A DNA stretch of 64,000 nt from an uncultured Eubacterium sp. (GTDB taxonomy: Bacteria > Bacillota > Clostridia > Lachnospirales > Lachnospiraceae): contig CAKREC010000001.1 in the NCBI GenBank assembly GCA_934316925.1, forward strand, positions 62,001 to 126,000. The letters run 5' to 3'. Of the stretch, positions 44,208 to 52,867 are shown in pieces. The notes beneath the pieces were generated by a model. The model saw nothing but the letters and a program-made list of their open reading frames with translations. It was not told the DNA's origin and made no database searches. Numbering within the stretch: position 1 is the first letter of the stretch; the number at the start of each line of letters is the position of its first letter. Position numbers and translations under genes: made by a program.

Positions 44208-45213
44208 TATATATTATGGTGGACGAGGATTGATCGACGATCCTACATTATATGTATTGGAGAAGATCACAAAGGTTTTAGAGGAACTGCGCGTCAATGT
44301 GGAGAGATATAATTTATATGAGGAAAAGAACAATCTGGCGGTACTTCCTAAAACATTGAAAGGAGCCGATGGTGTGATCCTGGCGGCGTCTGTTGAGTGG
44401 ATCGGTATTGGCGGTTATCTCCAACAGTTTTTGGATTCATGCTGGCTATATGGAGACAAGGAGTTGATATCTCATATTTATATGATGCCGGTTGTCATGG
44501 CGACCACATATGGTGAAAGGGAAGCAGAGTATACCTTAGTTCGCTCCTGGGAGATGTTAGGTGGTGTGCCAAGTCCCGGTTTATGTGCATACATTGAGAA
44601 TCATGTTGATTTTGAGACAAATGCGGAGTATAACCTGTTGATTGAAAAGCAGGCAGAGAATTTTTACCGGTACATCTCTAAAAAGACAGTCGCGTTACCA
44701 AGCAGCACGATGCAGGTAAAGAAAACGGTGTTACGTGGAAGTAATGTATCGTTGACACCGCAGGAGAGTGAACAGTTGTCAGAGTATGTTTCCAATGATA
44801 ATTATGTAAAAAAACAGAAAGAAGACATTGAAGAACTGGCAAGCTTATTTAAGGGACTGTTGGGAGAAGAAGATACACCGGATGCTACGGAAGACGAGTA
44901 TGTAGCAAAACTTAGGGAAAACTTTTATCCAATGGATGGATTGACAGCGATTTTTCGAATGGATTTTGTTGGGGAAGATTCAGCAGAGCGTTCGATTATT
45001 ATTGACATTGAGGAAAAGAATCTTAAATGTTATCGTGTGAGCCGGACAGATGATTCTGTGAATGCCGATGTTACAGCCAAGATCAAAAAGAATACATTAT
45101 CCCAGATATTCCGCGGAGAGAAAACCTTTCAAAGTGCATTTCTGGAGGGGGATTTGTCTGCCCAGGGAAATTTTAAGATCTTGAGAAATTTTGACACAAT
45201 TTTCCGCTTTTAG
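44197..45213 (+). CDS. Flavodoxin-like / SCP2 sterol-carrier fusion protein
   Basis: A 338-residue two-domain protein. Residues 1-170 resemble a flavodoxin/NADPH-dependent FMN reductase fold (KVLEELRVNVERYNLYEE, GADGVILAASVEWIGIGGYLQQFLDSCW, MPVVMATTYGEREAEY), and residues about 230-338 an SCP2 domain (GLTAIFRMDFV ... NADVTAKIKKNTLSQIFRGEKTFQSAFLEGDLSAQGNFKIL), a lipid-binding fold. The combination suggests a flavin- or lipid-linked role that is not established. Overlaps the rhomboid gene by 11 bases and precedes a HIT gene. Confidence 0.75.
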   Translation: MRVNIYYGGRGLIDDPTLYVLEKITKVLEELRVNVERYNLYEEKNNLAVLPKTLKGADGVILAASVEWIGIGGYLQQFLDSCWLYGDKELISHIYMMPVVMATTYGEREAEYTLVRSWEMLGGVPSPGLCAYIENHVDFETNAEYNLLIEKQAENFYRYISKKTVALPSSTMQVKKTVLRGSNVSLTPQESEQLSEYVSNDNYVKKQKEDIEELASLFKGLLGEEDTPDATEDEYVAKLRENFYPMDGLTAIFRMDFVGEDSAERSIIIDIEEKNLKCYRVSRTDDSVNADVTAKIKKNTLSQIFRGEKTFQSAFLEGDLSAQGNFKILRNFDTIFRF

Positions 45214-45240
45214 TGGAATGTGATATAGAAGAAAGGTTGG

Positions 45241-45660
45241 ATGAAAATGAAAGATCAGAATTGTATTTTTTGTAAGATTATTGATGGACAGATCCCATCA
45301 ACGGTAGTGTATGAGGATGAGCGTTTTCGTGCGATTTTGGATGTAAGCCCTGCAGCGAGAGGCCATGTGATCATTTTGCCTAAAAATCATGCTCCCAATA
45401 TTTATGAATTGCCGGATGAAGATGCTTCTGCCATTATGATCGTGGCAAAGAAGATTGCGACAGCGATTCAAAAGACATACAATTGTCCGGGTGTAAATAT
45501 TTTGCAGAATAATGGAGAGGCAGCAGGTCAGACTGTATTTCATCTGCATGTTCATGTTATTCCTAGATTTGAAGAGGATACAGTAAATATTGGATGGAAA
45601 CAGGGTGACATGCCATCCGATCTGCAGGAAATTGCACAGGAAATTAAAAATAATTTGTAG
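45241..45660 (+). CDS. HIT family nucleotide hydrolase
   Basis: A 139-residue Hint-type protein. CIFCKIIDGQIPSTVVYEDE at the N terminus with a CxxC zinc pair and FHLHVHVIPRF, the histidine triad HxHxHxx, near residues 99-107. These enzymes hydrolyse adenosine-phosphoramidates or dinucleotides; the in vivo substrate is rarely known. Two in-frame ATGs (45241, 45247) follow GAAAGG. The murG-like gene begins 12 bases downstream. Confidence 0.93.
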   Translation: MKMKDQNCIFCKIIDGQIPSTVVYEDERFRAILDVSPAARGHVIILPKNHAPNIYELPDEDASAIMIVAKKIATAIQKTYNCPGVNILQNNGEAAGQTVFHLHVHVIPRFEEDTVNIGWKQGDMPSDLQEIAQEIKNNL

Positions 45661-45672
45661 GGGGCTGTTAGC

Positions 45673-46761
45673 TTGAAAAAGATTATATTGACTGGTGGCG
45701 GTACAGCAGGACATGTAACACCCAATATTGCACTGATACCAGAACTGCAAAAAAGAGGATACGAGATTCATTATATCGGTTCGAAAGAAGGAATTGAAAA
45801 AGAACTGATTTCTAATTTTGATATTCCGTATTATGGAATATCTTCGGGAAAGCTGAGAAGATATTTTGATCTTAAAAATTTCACGGATCCATTCCGGATT
45901 TTAAAAGGATTTGCGGAAGCAGGGAAAATCATTAAAAAAGTGAAACCGGACGTGATCTTTTCAAAAGGTGGATTTGTAACGGTGCCTGTTGTAAAAGCAG
46001 CAGTGAAGAAAAAAGTCCCATGCGTGCTGCATGAATCCGATATTTCACCGGGATTGGCAAATCGTCTTTGCATTCCGTCTGCTACTGCAATATGTGCGAA
46101 TTTCCCTGAGACTTTGGAACATTTGCCAAAGGACAAGGCGCATTTGACAGGGTCACCGATCCGTAGTGAATTATTCTCCGGAAACCGATTAGCCGGGTTA
46201 GAATTTTGTGGATTTTCAGCAGATAAACCGGTAATTCTGGTAATCGGTGGCAGCCTTGGCTCTGTCCGGGTAAACGAAGCAGTTCGTGCAATTTTGCCAC
46301 AGTTGTTGGAAAAATATCAGATCATACATTTGTGCGGTAAGGATAAGATTGATCCGTCTTTGCAGGGAACACCGGGCTATGTTCAATATGAATACATTCA
46401 GAAAGAATTGAGCGATCTTTTGGATGCCGCGGACTTTGTGATCTCCAGAGCTGGTGCCAATGCGATCTGTGAACTGCTTGCACTGCATAAACCGAATATT
46501 TTGATTCCTCTTTCGCTGGAAGCAAGTCGCGGAGATCAGATTTTGAATGCCGCGTCTTTTGAAAAACAAGGATTCAGCTATGTGATAAAGGAAGAGGAAC
46601 TTACGAGTGAACGGCTGATGGAGGCAATTTCTTATGTGGATACGCATAAGGACGAATACAAGAATGCAATGAAGGCGAGCAATCAGCAGAATGCGGTTCA
46701 GTTAGTTGCAGATATTATCGATAAGGCAGCAAAATTGTCGACAGATAGCAAAGACGAGTAG
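45673..46761 (+). CDS. murG: UDP-GlcNAc:undecaprenyl-PP-MurNAc-pentapeptide GlcNAc transferase (MurG)
   Basis: A 362-residue GT28 glycosyltransferase making lipid II. N-terminal glycine-rich loop LTGGGTAGHVTPN, second motif KGGFVTVPV, HESDISPGLANRL, and the C-terminal donor site VIGGSLGSVRVNEAV and ISRAGANAICELLAL (with the conserved Glu). Start is TTG 45673 with AGGGG upstream. It lies next to a HIT gene, outside any mur/dcw cluster; a second MurG elsewhere cannot be excluded. Confidence 0.92.
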   Translation: MKKIILTGGGTAGHVTPNIALIPELQKRGYEIHYIGSKEGIEKELISNFDIPYYGISSGKLRRYFDLKNFTDPFRILKGFAEAGKIIKKVKPDVIFSKGGFVTVPVVKAAVKKKVPCVLHESDISPGLANRLCIPSATAICANFPETLEHLPKDKAHLTGSPIRSELFSGNRLAGLEFCGFSADKPVILVIGGSLGSVRVNEAVRAILPQLLEKYQIIHLCGKDKIDPSLQGTPGYVQYEYIQKELSDLLDAADFVISRAGANAICELLALHKPNILIPLSLEASRGDQILNAASFEKQGFSYVIKEEELTSERLMEAISYVDTHKDEYKNAMKASNQQNAVQLVADIIDKAAKLSTDSKDE

Positions 46762-46872
46762 ATCCTGACGAAAAATGTCGGCAAAAAGATATTTGAAGTG
46801 TATGATTGACGTGGTACATCCATTCATGCGCTGTTATACTGATTCCAAAATGAACTTAGGGAGGAATCGGAT

Positions 46873-47559
46873 ATGTATGAGTGGAGAACAGAATATATCG
46901 CTGTGTACTTGACCATTATTTTGTGTGCAGTTGATATTATTGTGAAAGGCATTGTTAGTGGCAGCCTCAAGCGAATGCAAAAAGAGGCGGGAGACATGGG
47001 TCATTCAGAGCATCCGTTGATGAAGAACATCTGTAAGAAGATTGACGCATGTTATCAGCTGCAGATGGGTGTTCCTGATGTGGCGGTCTTTGTGGAAAAA
47101 TGTCTGAATCATTATAAAATAGGACATTTACGGTTATCATCATGGCAAAATACAGCAAATGGCTGCACGATATTATCCATGCTGACCAGTATGGGTGGGG
47201 CTGTTTATGCAGTCCTTGTATGTGAGAATTATTATGCAGCTTTTGTCAGTCTGTTTTTTGGAGTGCTGGGCAATGGCCTGGTGCTGGTGACGGACTGCTT
47301 ATGGGGGCTGGATATCAAGCGGGAACATCTGAAGATTGATATGCTGGATTACCTGGAAAATATTTTTAAACCGCGTCTTGAAAAAGAGACATTTCATCAG
47401 GAAGAATTACGAGAATACCAGAGACAGTATTTTGATGAAGTAGAGGCAGTGGAGGAGATGAGCCGGCACAAGGCGAAAGCAGTGTCAGTCGCTCCGCTGG
47501 AATTTACCAAGGAGGAGGAAGATGTGATTCGCGATGTCATTCGGGAATATATGGGTTAG
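46873..47559 (+). CDS. Membrane protein of unknown function
   Basis: A 228-residue protein with an N-terminal helix (YIAVYLTIILCAVDIIVKGIV), a soluble stretch with MGVPDVAVFVEKCLNHYKIGHLRL, two further hydrophobic segments (ILSMLTSMGGAVYAVLVCENYYAAFVSLFFGVLGNGLVLV, residues about 97-137) and an acidic, helical C-terminal tail. I do not recognise the family. GGGAGG precedes the ATG. It stands alone between murG and the pgi promoter. Confidence 0.7.
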   Translation: MYEWRTEYIAVYLTIILCAVDIIVKGIVSGSLKRMQKEAGDMGHSEHPLMKNICKKIDACYQLQMGVPDVAVFVEKCLNHYKIGHLRLSSWQNTANGCTILSMLTSMGGAVYAVLVCENYYAAFVSLFFGVLGNGLVLVTDCLWGLDIKREHLKIDMLDYLENIFKPRLEKETFHQEELREYQRQYFDEVEAVEEMSRHKAKAVSVAPLEFTKEEEDVIRDVIREYMG

Positions 47560-47574
47560 GCCATTAAGTGTGAG

Positions 47575-47603
47575 TTGACATCTAAATTCTCTGACCGTAT
47601 AAT
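47575..47603 (+). promoter_or_regulatory. Strong sigma-A promoter for pgi
   Basis: TTGACA, 17-base spacer, TATAAT: a consensus promoter, 64 bases before the ATG. Confidence 0.85.
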
Positions 47604-47667
47604 TTACTTATTAAGGAATCTTTGGCGCGAAAGTGCACCATAGATACAAAACAGGAGGGAACATATT

Positions 47668-49020
47668 ATGGGAAAACATGTGACATTTGACTATTCATTG
47701 GCGTCTGGATTTGTGGGAGAGCATGAGATCGAATCGATGCAGAGTATGGTGGAGATCGCTCGAAACACATTGGAGAAGAAAATAGGTGCAGGGAATGATT
47801 TTCTGGGATGGATCGATCTTCCTGTAGATTATGATAAAGAAGAATTTGACCGGATTCAGAAAGCAGCAAAGAAGATCCAGAGCGATTCAGAAGTGTTGAT
47901 TGTGATCGGAATTGGTGGATCCTATCTGGGAGCCAGAGCGGCAATTGAGTTTTTGCGTCATTGCTTTTATAACAGTGTTGATAAAAGCGTTCGGAAAACA
48001 CCGGAGATATACTATGCAGGAAACAGCATCAGTGGTACATACTTATCACAGTTGATCGAGACGATCGGTGATCGTGATTTTTCTGTTAATGTTATCAGTA
48101 AATCAGGTACGACAACAGAGCCGGCGATTGCATTTCGTGTGTTTAAGGAAATGCTTGAGAATAAATATGGAAAAGAAGAAGCAGCCAAACGAATTTATGC
48201 AACTACAGATAAGGCGAAAGGTGCATTGAAAGGACTTGCTACTGAAGAAGGATATGAGACATTTGTTGTTCCGGATGACGTAGGAGGACGTTTCTCAGTA
48301 CTTACAGCAGTAGGCTTGCTGCCGATAGCAGTTAGTGGCGCAGACATCAGCAAGTTGATGGAGGGTGCAGCCAGCATGAGAAGTCTTTGCCTGGAGACAG
48401 AGACGGCAAAAAATGATGCGATTATGTATGCTACGATCCGAAACATCCTGCATAGTAAAGGAAAAGGTGTGGAGGTGCTGGCAAATTATGAACCGATCTT
48501 CCATTATGTAGGTGAGTGGTGGAAACAGTTATATGGTGAGAGCGAAGGAAAAGACCAAAAAGGTATTTTCCCGGCGGCAGTAGACCTTACGACAGATCTG
48601 CATTCCATGGGACAGTTTATTCAGGACGGATCCCGCATTATGTTTGAGACCGTGATGGAATTGGAAACTCCGGCACTGGATGTCACAGTAAAAGAAGAAG
48701 CAAAGGATCTGGATGGTCTGAACTATCTTTCCGGAAAGACCATGGACTTTATCAACAAGAGTGCGATGCGGGGTACACAGTTGGCTCATACAGATGGAAA
48801 TGTCCCAAATCTGGTTATTCGCATTCCACAGCAGGATGAGTACTATCTTGGTGAGTTGTTCTATTTCTTCGAGTATGCATGTGGTATCAGCGGATATCTG
48901 CTGGGAGTAAATCCATTCAACCAGCCTGGCGTAGAGAGTTATAAGAAAAATATGTTTGCGCTTCTTGGCAAACCGGGATACGAAGAATTGAGTAAAGAAT
49001 TACAGGCTCGATTACAATAA
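47668..49020 (+). CDS. pgi: Glucose-6-phosphate isomerase
   Basis: A 450-residue glycolytic isomerase of the size typical of Firmicutes. Visible: [32 protein letters not shown] (sugar-phosphate loop), [15 protein letters not shown], and the C-terminal [23 protein letters not shown] with the catalytic lysine. AGGAGGG precedes the ATG. The consensus promoter and following hairpin suggest an independently and highly expressed single gene. Confidence 0.96.
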   Translation: MGKHVTFDYSLASGFVGEHEIESMQSMVEIARNTLEKKIGAGNDFLGWIDLPVDYDKEEFDRIQKAAKKIQSDSEVLIVIGIGGSYLGARAAIEFLRHCFYNSVDKSVRKTPEIYYAGNSISGTYLSQLIETIGDRDFSVNVISKSGTTTEPAIAFRVFKEMLENKYGKEEAAKRIYATTDKAKGALKGLATEEGYETFVVPDDVGGRFSVLTAVGLLPIAVSGADISKLMEGAASMRSLCLETETAKNDAIMYATIRNILHSKGKGVEVLANYEPIFHYVGEWWKQLYGESEGKDQKGIFPAAVDLTTDLHSMGQFIQDGSRIMFETVMELETPALDVTVKEEAKDLDGLNYLSGKTMDFINKSAMRGTQLAHTDGNVPNLVIRIPQQDEYYLGELFYFFEYACGISGYLLGVNPFNQPGVESYKKNMFALLGKPGYEELSKELQARLQ

Positions 49021-49031
49021 GACCATAAAAT

Positions 49032-49087
49032 AAAAGTTCTAAACCTGTTTCTGAGCGAAAGACCAGATTACAGAGTTTAGAACTTTT
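49032..49087 (+). terminator. Terminator after pgi
   Basis: AAAAGTTCTAAAC (49032-49044) pairs exactly with GTTTAGAACTTTT (49075-49087) around a 30-base loop. Confidence 0.7.
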
Positions 49088-49110
49088 AAAATGAAAAACT
49101 TAATTTAGAC

Positions 49111-49158
49111 AAAAAAGGCTGCAACAGAATCAAAGATGAATCGTGTTGCAGCTTTTTT
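49111..49158. terminator. Terminator of the ferredoxin gene
   Basis: AAAAAAGGCTGCAACA (49111-49126) pairs with TGTTGCAGCTTTTTT (49144-49158), with one bulge; T run on both strands. Confidence 0.75.
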
Positions 49159-49159
49159 A

Positions 49160-49330
49160 TTATTCAGCTTCGATAGCGCCAACTGGACATCCAGCAGCAC
49201 AAGAACCACAATCGATACATGTGTTCTCGTCAATCTCGAAATGAGCATCTCCCTGAGAAATAGCCTGTACTGGGCAATCAGATGCACAAGCTCCACAGCT
49301 GATGCAAGCATCACTAATTTTATAAGCCAT
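49160..49330 (-). CDS. 2[4Fe-4S] clostridial-type ferredoxin
   Basis: A 56-residue protein with the two classic clusters CISCGACASDCP and CIDCGSCAAGCP (CxxCxxCxxxCP twice), each near residues 9-20 and 38-49. It carries low-potential electrons in anaerobes and is the natural partner of the NfnAB and other ferredoxin enzymes. AAAGGAGG precedes the ATG at 49330 with 8-base spacing. The stop codon at 49160 abuts the terminator. Confidence 0.95.
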   Translation of the reverse strand: MAYKISDACISCGACASDCPVQAISQGDAHFEIDENTCIDCGSCAAGCPVGAIEAE

Positions 49331-49480
49331 TTTGATATCCTCCTTTTAAAATGATATTGAACATACACACATAATAATACAATTAATCAAAAAAAACAAG
49401 AGAAAATACTTCCTTGACAGGAATTTCCGGAGAATCTATAATTTTATAAAAACGATAATAACTGCATTATGGAGGAAATT

Positions 49481-49696
49481 ATGATTCAAGAAGTTACAGC
49501 AGATATGTTGATCGGTGATGTTTTGAAAGAAGATGTAACAATTGCACCAATTATGATGGCATCGGGAATGCATTGCATCGGATGTCCGGCGTCTCAGGGC
49601 GAGAGTATTCAGCAGGCCTGTGAAGTTCACGGTGTGGATGTACAGGATCTGATCGAGAAGATCAACGAATTTTTAAAAAATAAAAATCAAAAATAA
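49481..49696 (+). CDS. DUF1858 domain protein
   Basis: A 71-residue protein: TADMLIGDVLKEDVTIAPIMMASGMHCIGCPASQ..., with the HCIGCPAS motif (CxxC) near residues 31-38. This is the DUF1858 fold, found in proteins linked with hybrid cluster or redox systems; function is unknown but the CxxC suggests thiol chemistry. GGAGG in ATGGAGGAAATTATG indicates that ATG 49481 is the start and ATG 49469 overlaps the ribosome binding site. Divergent from the ferredoxin gene. Confidence 0.88.
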   Translation: MIQEVTADMLIGDVLKEDVTIAPIMMASGMHCIGCPASQGESIQQACEVHGVDVQDLIEKINEFLKNKNQK

Positions 49697-49709
49697 GTAT
49701 AGAATACAA

Positions 49710-49752
49710 GACAAAGAAAAGCAGTCTCAACGCGAGACTGCTTTTCTTTGTC
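49710..49752. terminator. Bidirectional terminator between DUF1858 gene and mecA
   Basis: A 19-bp perfect stem (49710-49728 with 49734-49752), loop AACGC. Confidence 0.9.
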
Positions 49753-49758
49753 TTTGTT

Positions 49759-50625
49759 TTAAATCTCAGATAGCTGCTCGAAAGCATGATCTTTGATGAT
49801 AATTGTAAAATGTTCATTGAAGAAATCTTCGGATGCGTATGTGAGAATTTCTTCTTTGCCGCATTCCAGCATAATGGAGCAGGTTCTCTGGAAAGCTGTT
49901 TTCGAGGAACCTTTTCGAACCATCAGATAGTATCTGGCATTTTTCTCGTCTTTCCATATGGTTGATTTTCCATCAAAATCAGATAGTGCCATATGAGAAA
50001 CTTCTATGATCGGATTTAATGAAGCAAAGGAAAACAGTCTTAAGCGGTCACCAAGGTTTTCCGCCTTTTTCTTTTTGCTTTCTTTTTTGGATTTATCCTT
50101 CTTATTTTTTTTGCCGGTAAGACTCTCACTGAGCGGGACAAAGCCTTTGTCGGTATCCGTATCTTTGCTTTCCGTCTCTTCTGCCTCATCGGCGGAATCT
50201 TCTTCAAGTACTTCAGCAGCTTCGTCCATCAGATCATGGAGCTGCTGGAAACAATGCGATAATTCCGGATTGTCAAGAATGGATACATCTTCGTCACTAT
50301 CAAAGGTAAACTCACCGGTCTCGGAAACCTGATCCGAATGAATCCCAAAACGGGAAAACTTCTCATCAAACTCTTCCGGGTTGTCAACTTTTGTGATAAC
50401 CAGAACAATCGAGTCTTGTGTTGTAGGAATTGCTTCTATCATCAAAGGAATGTCATCGGCCTCAAAACCAAAATCGATACTTGCTTGCTCCATCATGTCA
50501 CGAAAAAGTTCTTTCGCCTTGTCGGAACCATATGCCAGTTCACTGATCTTGATCTGTCGCTCCATGAGATCACGCCGAGTTAAAGTACAACGGATCTGAT
50601 TTTCACTTATTCGTTCAATTTTCAC
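49759..50625 (-). CDS. mecA: Adaptor protein MecA
   Basis: A 288-residue ClpC adaptor homologue. The N-terminal domain (MKIERISENQIRCTLTRRDL, then FGFEADDIPLMIEAIP) recognises substrates such as ComK in Bacillus; the C-terminal domain (SFASLNPIIEVSHM ... WKDEKNARYYLMVRK ... ECGKEEILTYASEDFFNEHF) binds ClpC. An acidic linker and a lysine-rich stretch (KKNKKDKSKKESKKKK) separate them, longer than in Bacillus. Own promoter at 50661-50689. Confidence 0.92.
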   Translation of the reverse strand: MKIERISENQIRCTLTRRDLMERQIKISELAYGSDKAKELFRDMMEQASIDFGFEADDIPLMIEAIPTTQDSIVLVITKVDNPEEFDEKFSRFGIHSDQVSETGEFTFDSDEDVSILDNPELSHCFQQLHDLMDEAAEVLEEDSADEAEETESKDTDTDKGFVPLSESLTGKKNKKDKSKKESKKKKAENLGDRLRLFSFASLNPIIEVSHMALSDFDGKSTIWKDEKNARYYLMVRKGSSKTAFQRTCSIMLECGKEEILTYASEDFFNEHFTIIIKDHAFEQLSEI

Positions 50626-50660
50626 AAGCCCACTTCCTTTCTAGCTTTATTTGTATGAAA

Positions 50661-50689
50661 AGTATAATTTATCTTGTCAGTAAAGTCAA
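50661..50689 (-). promoter_or_regulatory. Sigma-A promoter of mecA
   Basis: On the minus strand TTGACT, 17-base spacer, TATACT, 35 bases before the mecA ATG. Confidence 0.75.
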
Positions 50690-50755
50690 CTGCTTCTTGA
50701 AAATAAGCGAGAATGTATAAAGCATATGTAATTTCGCGCAAACCGCAATAAATCT

Positions 50756-50767
50756 GTCGTGAACGAC
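50756..50767. promoter_or_regulatory. Small inverted repeat next to the candidate RNA promoter
   Basis: GTCGT-GA-ACGAC immediately upstream of the -35 at 50769. Possible operator; only suggestive. Confidence 0.3.
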
Positions 50768-50768
50768 A

Positions 50769-50797
50769 TTGAATTTGGTGGGGAAAATTCTTATAAT
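50769..50797 (+). promoter_or_regulatory. Sigma-A promoter of the candidate ncRNA
   Basis: TTGAAT, 17-base spacer, TATAAT. Transcription would start near 50804, about 390 bases before the next CDS. Confidence 0.7.
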
Positions 50798-50803
50798 ATA
50801 ACT

Positions 50804-51107
50804 GTGAGATCGTTGTTCACGCTAAGAGGGAGGTGTCTGGGGGAAAGCGTTTTTGTTTCGTATTCATTTCATCAAAATATATGGAATGACGGTCTTACAG
50901 GATCACAAAGGTGGGCTTTACATCACGGAGCACCTTCCCGCCTTTTTGAAAAAGGGATGAGACTGTCTAATGGATAGCAGTCACAAATTAAGCCAAAAAC
51001 CGACTTGTAAATCACGGTGTTAAAATTTAAGGTCGGAAAAGGAAAAACTACAGCATGTAGTTCCTTATAAAAAACATCTTTCAAAAAAAGAAAGGTGTTT
51101 TTTATTT
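50804..51107 (+). ncRNA. Candidate structured RNA of about 300 nt, or long attenuated leader
   Basis: This fills the only gap over 300 bases (50626-51192). It begins after a good promoter and ends in a rho-independent hairpin. Foldable segments include: ACGCU/AGCGU near 50819-50854; UCAUUUC/GGAAUGA near 50869-50889; a long hairpin with GACGGUCUU pairing to GAGACUGUC (50888-50971) enclosing CAAAGGUGGG/CCCGCCUUUUUG; CCGACUU/AAGGUCGG (51000-51037); and ACUACA-GCA-UGUAGU (51048-51064). ATCACGG occurs twice. It has no convincing ORF. I could not match it to tmRNA, RNase P, SRP or T-box features; 6S RNA is possible but unproven. It could regulate the secreted protein gene at 51193 by attenuation. 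Confidence 0.5.
51070..51107 (+). terminator. Terminator of the candidate RNA
   Basis: AAAACATCTTTC pairs with GAAAGGTGTTTT (one G-U) around an A-rich loop, then TTTATTTT. Lies 86 bases before the next ATG. Confidence 0.75.
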
Positions 51108-51192
51108 TATGCAACAAAATACCAAAATGATTCGTTTTATATACAAAGGGATGAAAATCCTGGGAAAATCAAACAGAATGGAGGAATTCAAT

Positions 51193-52785
51193 ATGAAAAG
51201 ACAAATTCAGGCAGCGACGATGGCACTGGCGCTGGCAGCAGCGACTGGTTGTCTGGTCACAACTCCAGCGGAGACGCAGGCAGCAACAAAAAAGATTGCC
51301 ATAAATAAAAAGAATTTCCCGGACCGGGTATTTCGGGAGATTGTAAAGGCAAACTATGACAAAAACAAAGACAATAAATTGTCTGCCGCTGAGATCAAAA
51401 AAGCAACAAAATTTGGAAGCGGAAGCGGTTTTAAGTCAAAGGTAAAGTACAAAACATCGAAATATGGGAAATATCAGACACATTATATCAGCGAGATCAA
51501 AAACTTTAAGGGAATTGAAAAATTTACCAACCTTCGCAAGCTCGTAGCAGACGGAACAAAGGCAACCAAGATTAATCTTACGAAATGCAAAAAGCTGACT
51601 TACATCAGCATGCAGGATAGCCGGTTGACATCGTTGAATCTGAACAAATGCAAGAGTATGAAGTACGTTTACATGCAGGGAAATCCATTAAAGACGATCA
51701 AGATCAATAAGTGTAAGAAATTGCTTTGGGTTGATATAGAGGGAAGTTATGTAAAGAACCTGAAGATCAACCGCAACAAAAAAACAGAAGTGATCGGAGA
51801 TGAGTATTATAAACCGTTTACCGTTGCGACGATCCGCAATACATTTGTGGATGATGCGGATGTAACGAGAAGAGCGTATTTTGGTACATTGGATGCCAAT
51901 AACAATTATGCCGTATACCAGTGGCAGAATAACAACAGCACCTGCAGTAAATATACACTGGTCAATGGAAAATTCGTCGTTTCCAATGTAGCGATCTGCG
52001 AGGAGGTAAAGAACAAACTGGCTTCAGTCAATCAGATTACCGGTCAGTGGGAGGACAACAGCGGTAATTTCTACATACTGGCAGACCAGTACGGATCCCT
52101 GAACCGGGAATCATCCATTATCATATACAAATTGGATGCACGGGGAAACATACTGGGGCAGGTTGACCTTGCGAAAGAGATTGAGAAGTTCGAAGGTGGA
52201 TTCACTGCTGAATTCATGCAGCGGGATGGAAAATATGCGTATCTCAGGATGTCTGCCAACTACGACAGCAATGCAAAATCACCGTATGCGGTTATCGTAT
52301 TTAACATGGAAACCATGAAAGCAGAAAAAGAGGCGTATTGTCAATACAGACCGGCTACAGCGTCCGAAAATATTGTAGTGCAGCAGGAGTACCAGGGCGA
52401 TTCAACGGTGTATGCAGGCCAGATTGCCAATGGACAGGAAGTTGAAAATCAGAATGGTGGTAAAATTCAGGTAAATGAAAAGACAGCCGTTCATACGATT
52501 TCAATTAAAGATTCATGGGCATTAAACCGGCGCTATCAGCATAACTGCTATATTTACAATAACAGCCTTTATATTCTGGGACCGTGCGGTTTATACAAAG
52601 CAAAATTCAGTGACAACATGGTGAAGAAAGTATACACGACTTCGACATTCAGCAATCTTTACACCGAAGTAACCAATGGCATTTATACCTATTCCTTTGT
52701 GATGAAGAGTGAAAATGATATTATTACGGCAGCGTACTCGTATTCGGATAACAAGTATACATATCAGAATGGCGTTGTAAAATAG
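51193..52785 (+). CDS. Secreted LRR-like/EF-hand-like surface protein
   Basis: A 530-residue protein with a signal peptide (MKRQIQAATMALALAAATG...), an EF-hand or dockerin-like loop (YDKNKDNKLSAAEI, residues about 54-67), then short leucine-rich-like repeats of about 22 residues (NLTKCKKLTYISMQDSRLTS, NKCKSMKYVYMQGNPLKT, NKCKKLLWVDIEGSYVKN) and a beta-rich C-terminal half that resembles a beta-propeller (recurring Y/W-rich strands). ATG 51193 follows GGAGG. Similar to cell-surface LRR proteins of gut Clostridia. Ligand unknown. It lies downstream of the candidate RNA. Confidence 0.72.
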   Translation: MKRQIQAATMALALAAATGCLVTTPAETQAATKKIAINKKNFPDRVFREIVKANYDKNKDNKLSAAEIKKATKFGSGSGFKSKVKYKTSKYGKYQTHYISEIKNFKGIEKFTNLRKLVADGTKATKINLTKCKKLTYISMQDSRLTSLNLNKCKSMKYVYMQGNPLKTIKINKCKKLLWVDIEGSYVKNLKINRNKKTEVIGDEYYKPFTVATIRNTFVDDADVTRRAYFGTLDANNNYAVYQWQNNNSTCSKYTLVNGKFVVSNVAICEEVKNKLASVNQITGQWEDNSGNFYILADQYGSLNRESSIIIYKLDARGNILGQVDLAKEIEKFEGGFTAEFMQRDGKYAYLRMSANYDSNAKSPYAVIVFNMETMKAEKEAYCQYRPATASENIVVQQEYQGDSTVYAGQIANGQEVENQNGGKIQVNEKTAVHTISIKDSWALNRRYQHNCYIYNNSLYILGPCGLYKAKFSDNMVKKVYTTSTFSNLYTEVTNGIYTYSFVMKSENDIITAAYSYSDNKYTYQNGVVK

Positions 52786-52795
52786 CGCAAAAGCA

Positions 52796-52824
52796 TTGCA
52801 ACTAAAATGGAATTCTATTATAAT
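52796..52824 (+). promoter_or_regulatory. Sigma-A promoter upstream of 52868
   Basis: TTGCAA, 17-base spacer, TATAAT, 44 bases before the ATG. Confidence 0.7.
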
Positions 52825-52867
52825 ATGGAAGTTCACTATATTTGAGAGCATTAGTTAGGAGGATTCC

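Noticed and set aside
46806..46840. Promoter before 46873 (TTGACG ... TATACT)
   Set aside because: The spacer is about 23 bases, too long for sigma-A.
49105..49368. An 87-codon open frame over the ferredoxin
   Set aside because: Same strand but another frame than the 56-residue ferredoxin, which has both cluster motifs and an ideal ribosome binding site.
50759..50977. A 72-codon open frame in the mecA to 51193 gap
   Set aside because: No ribosome binding site, begins within the promoter, and overlaps strong RNA hairpins.
50804..51107. Identification as tmRNA, RNase P RNA, SRP RNA or T-box
   Set aside because: None of their conserved segments is present; 6S RNA could not be confirmed or excluded by eye.
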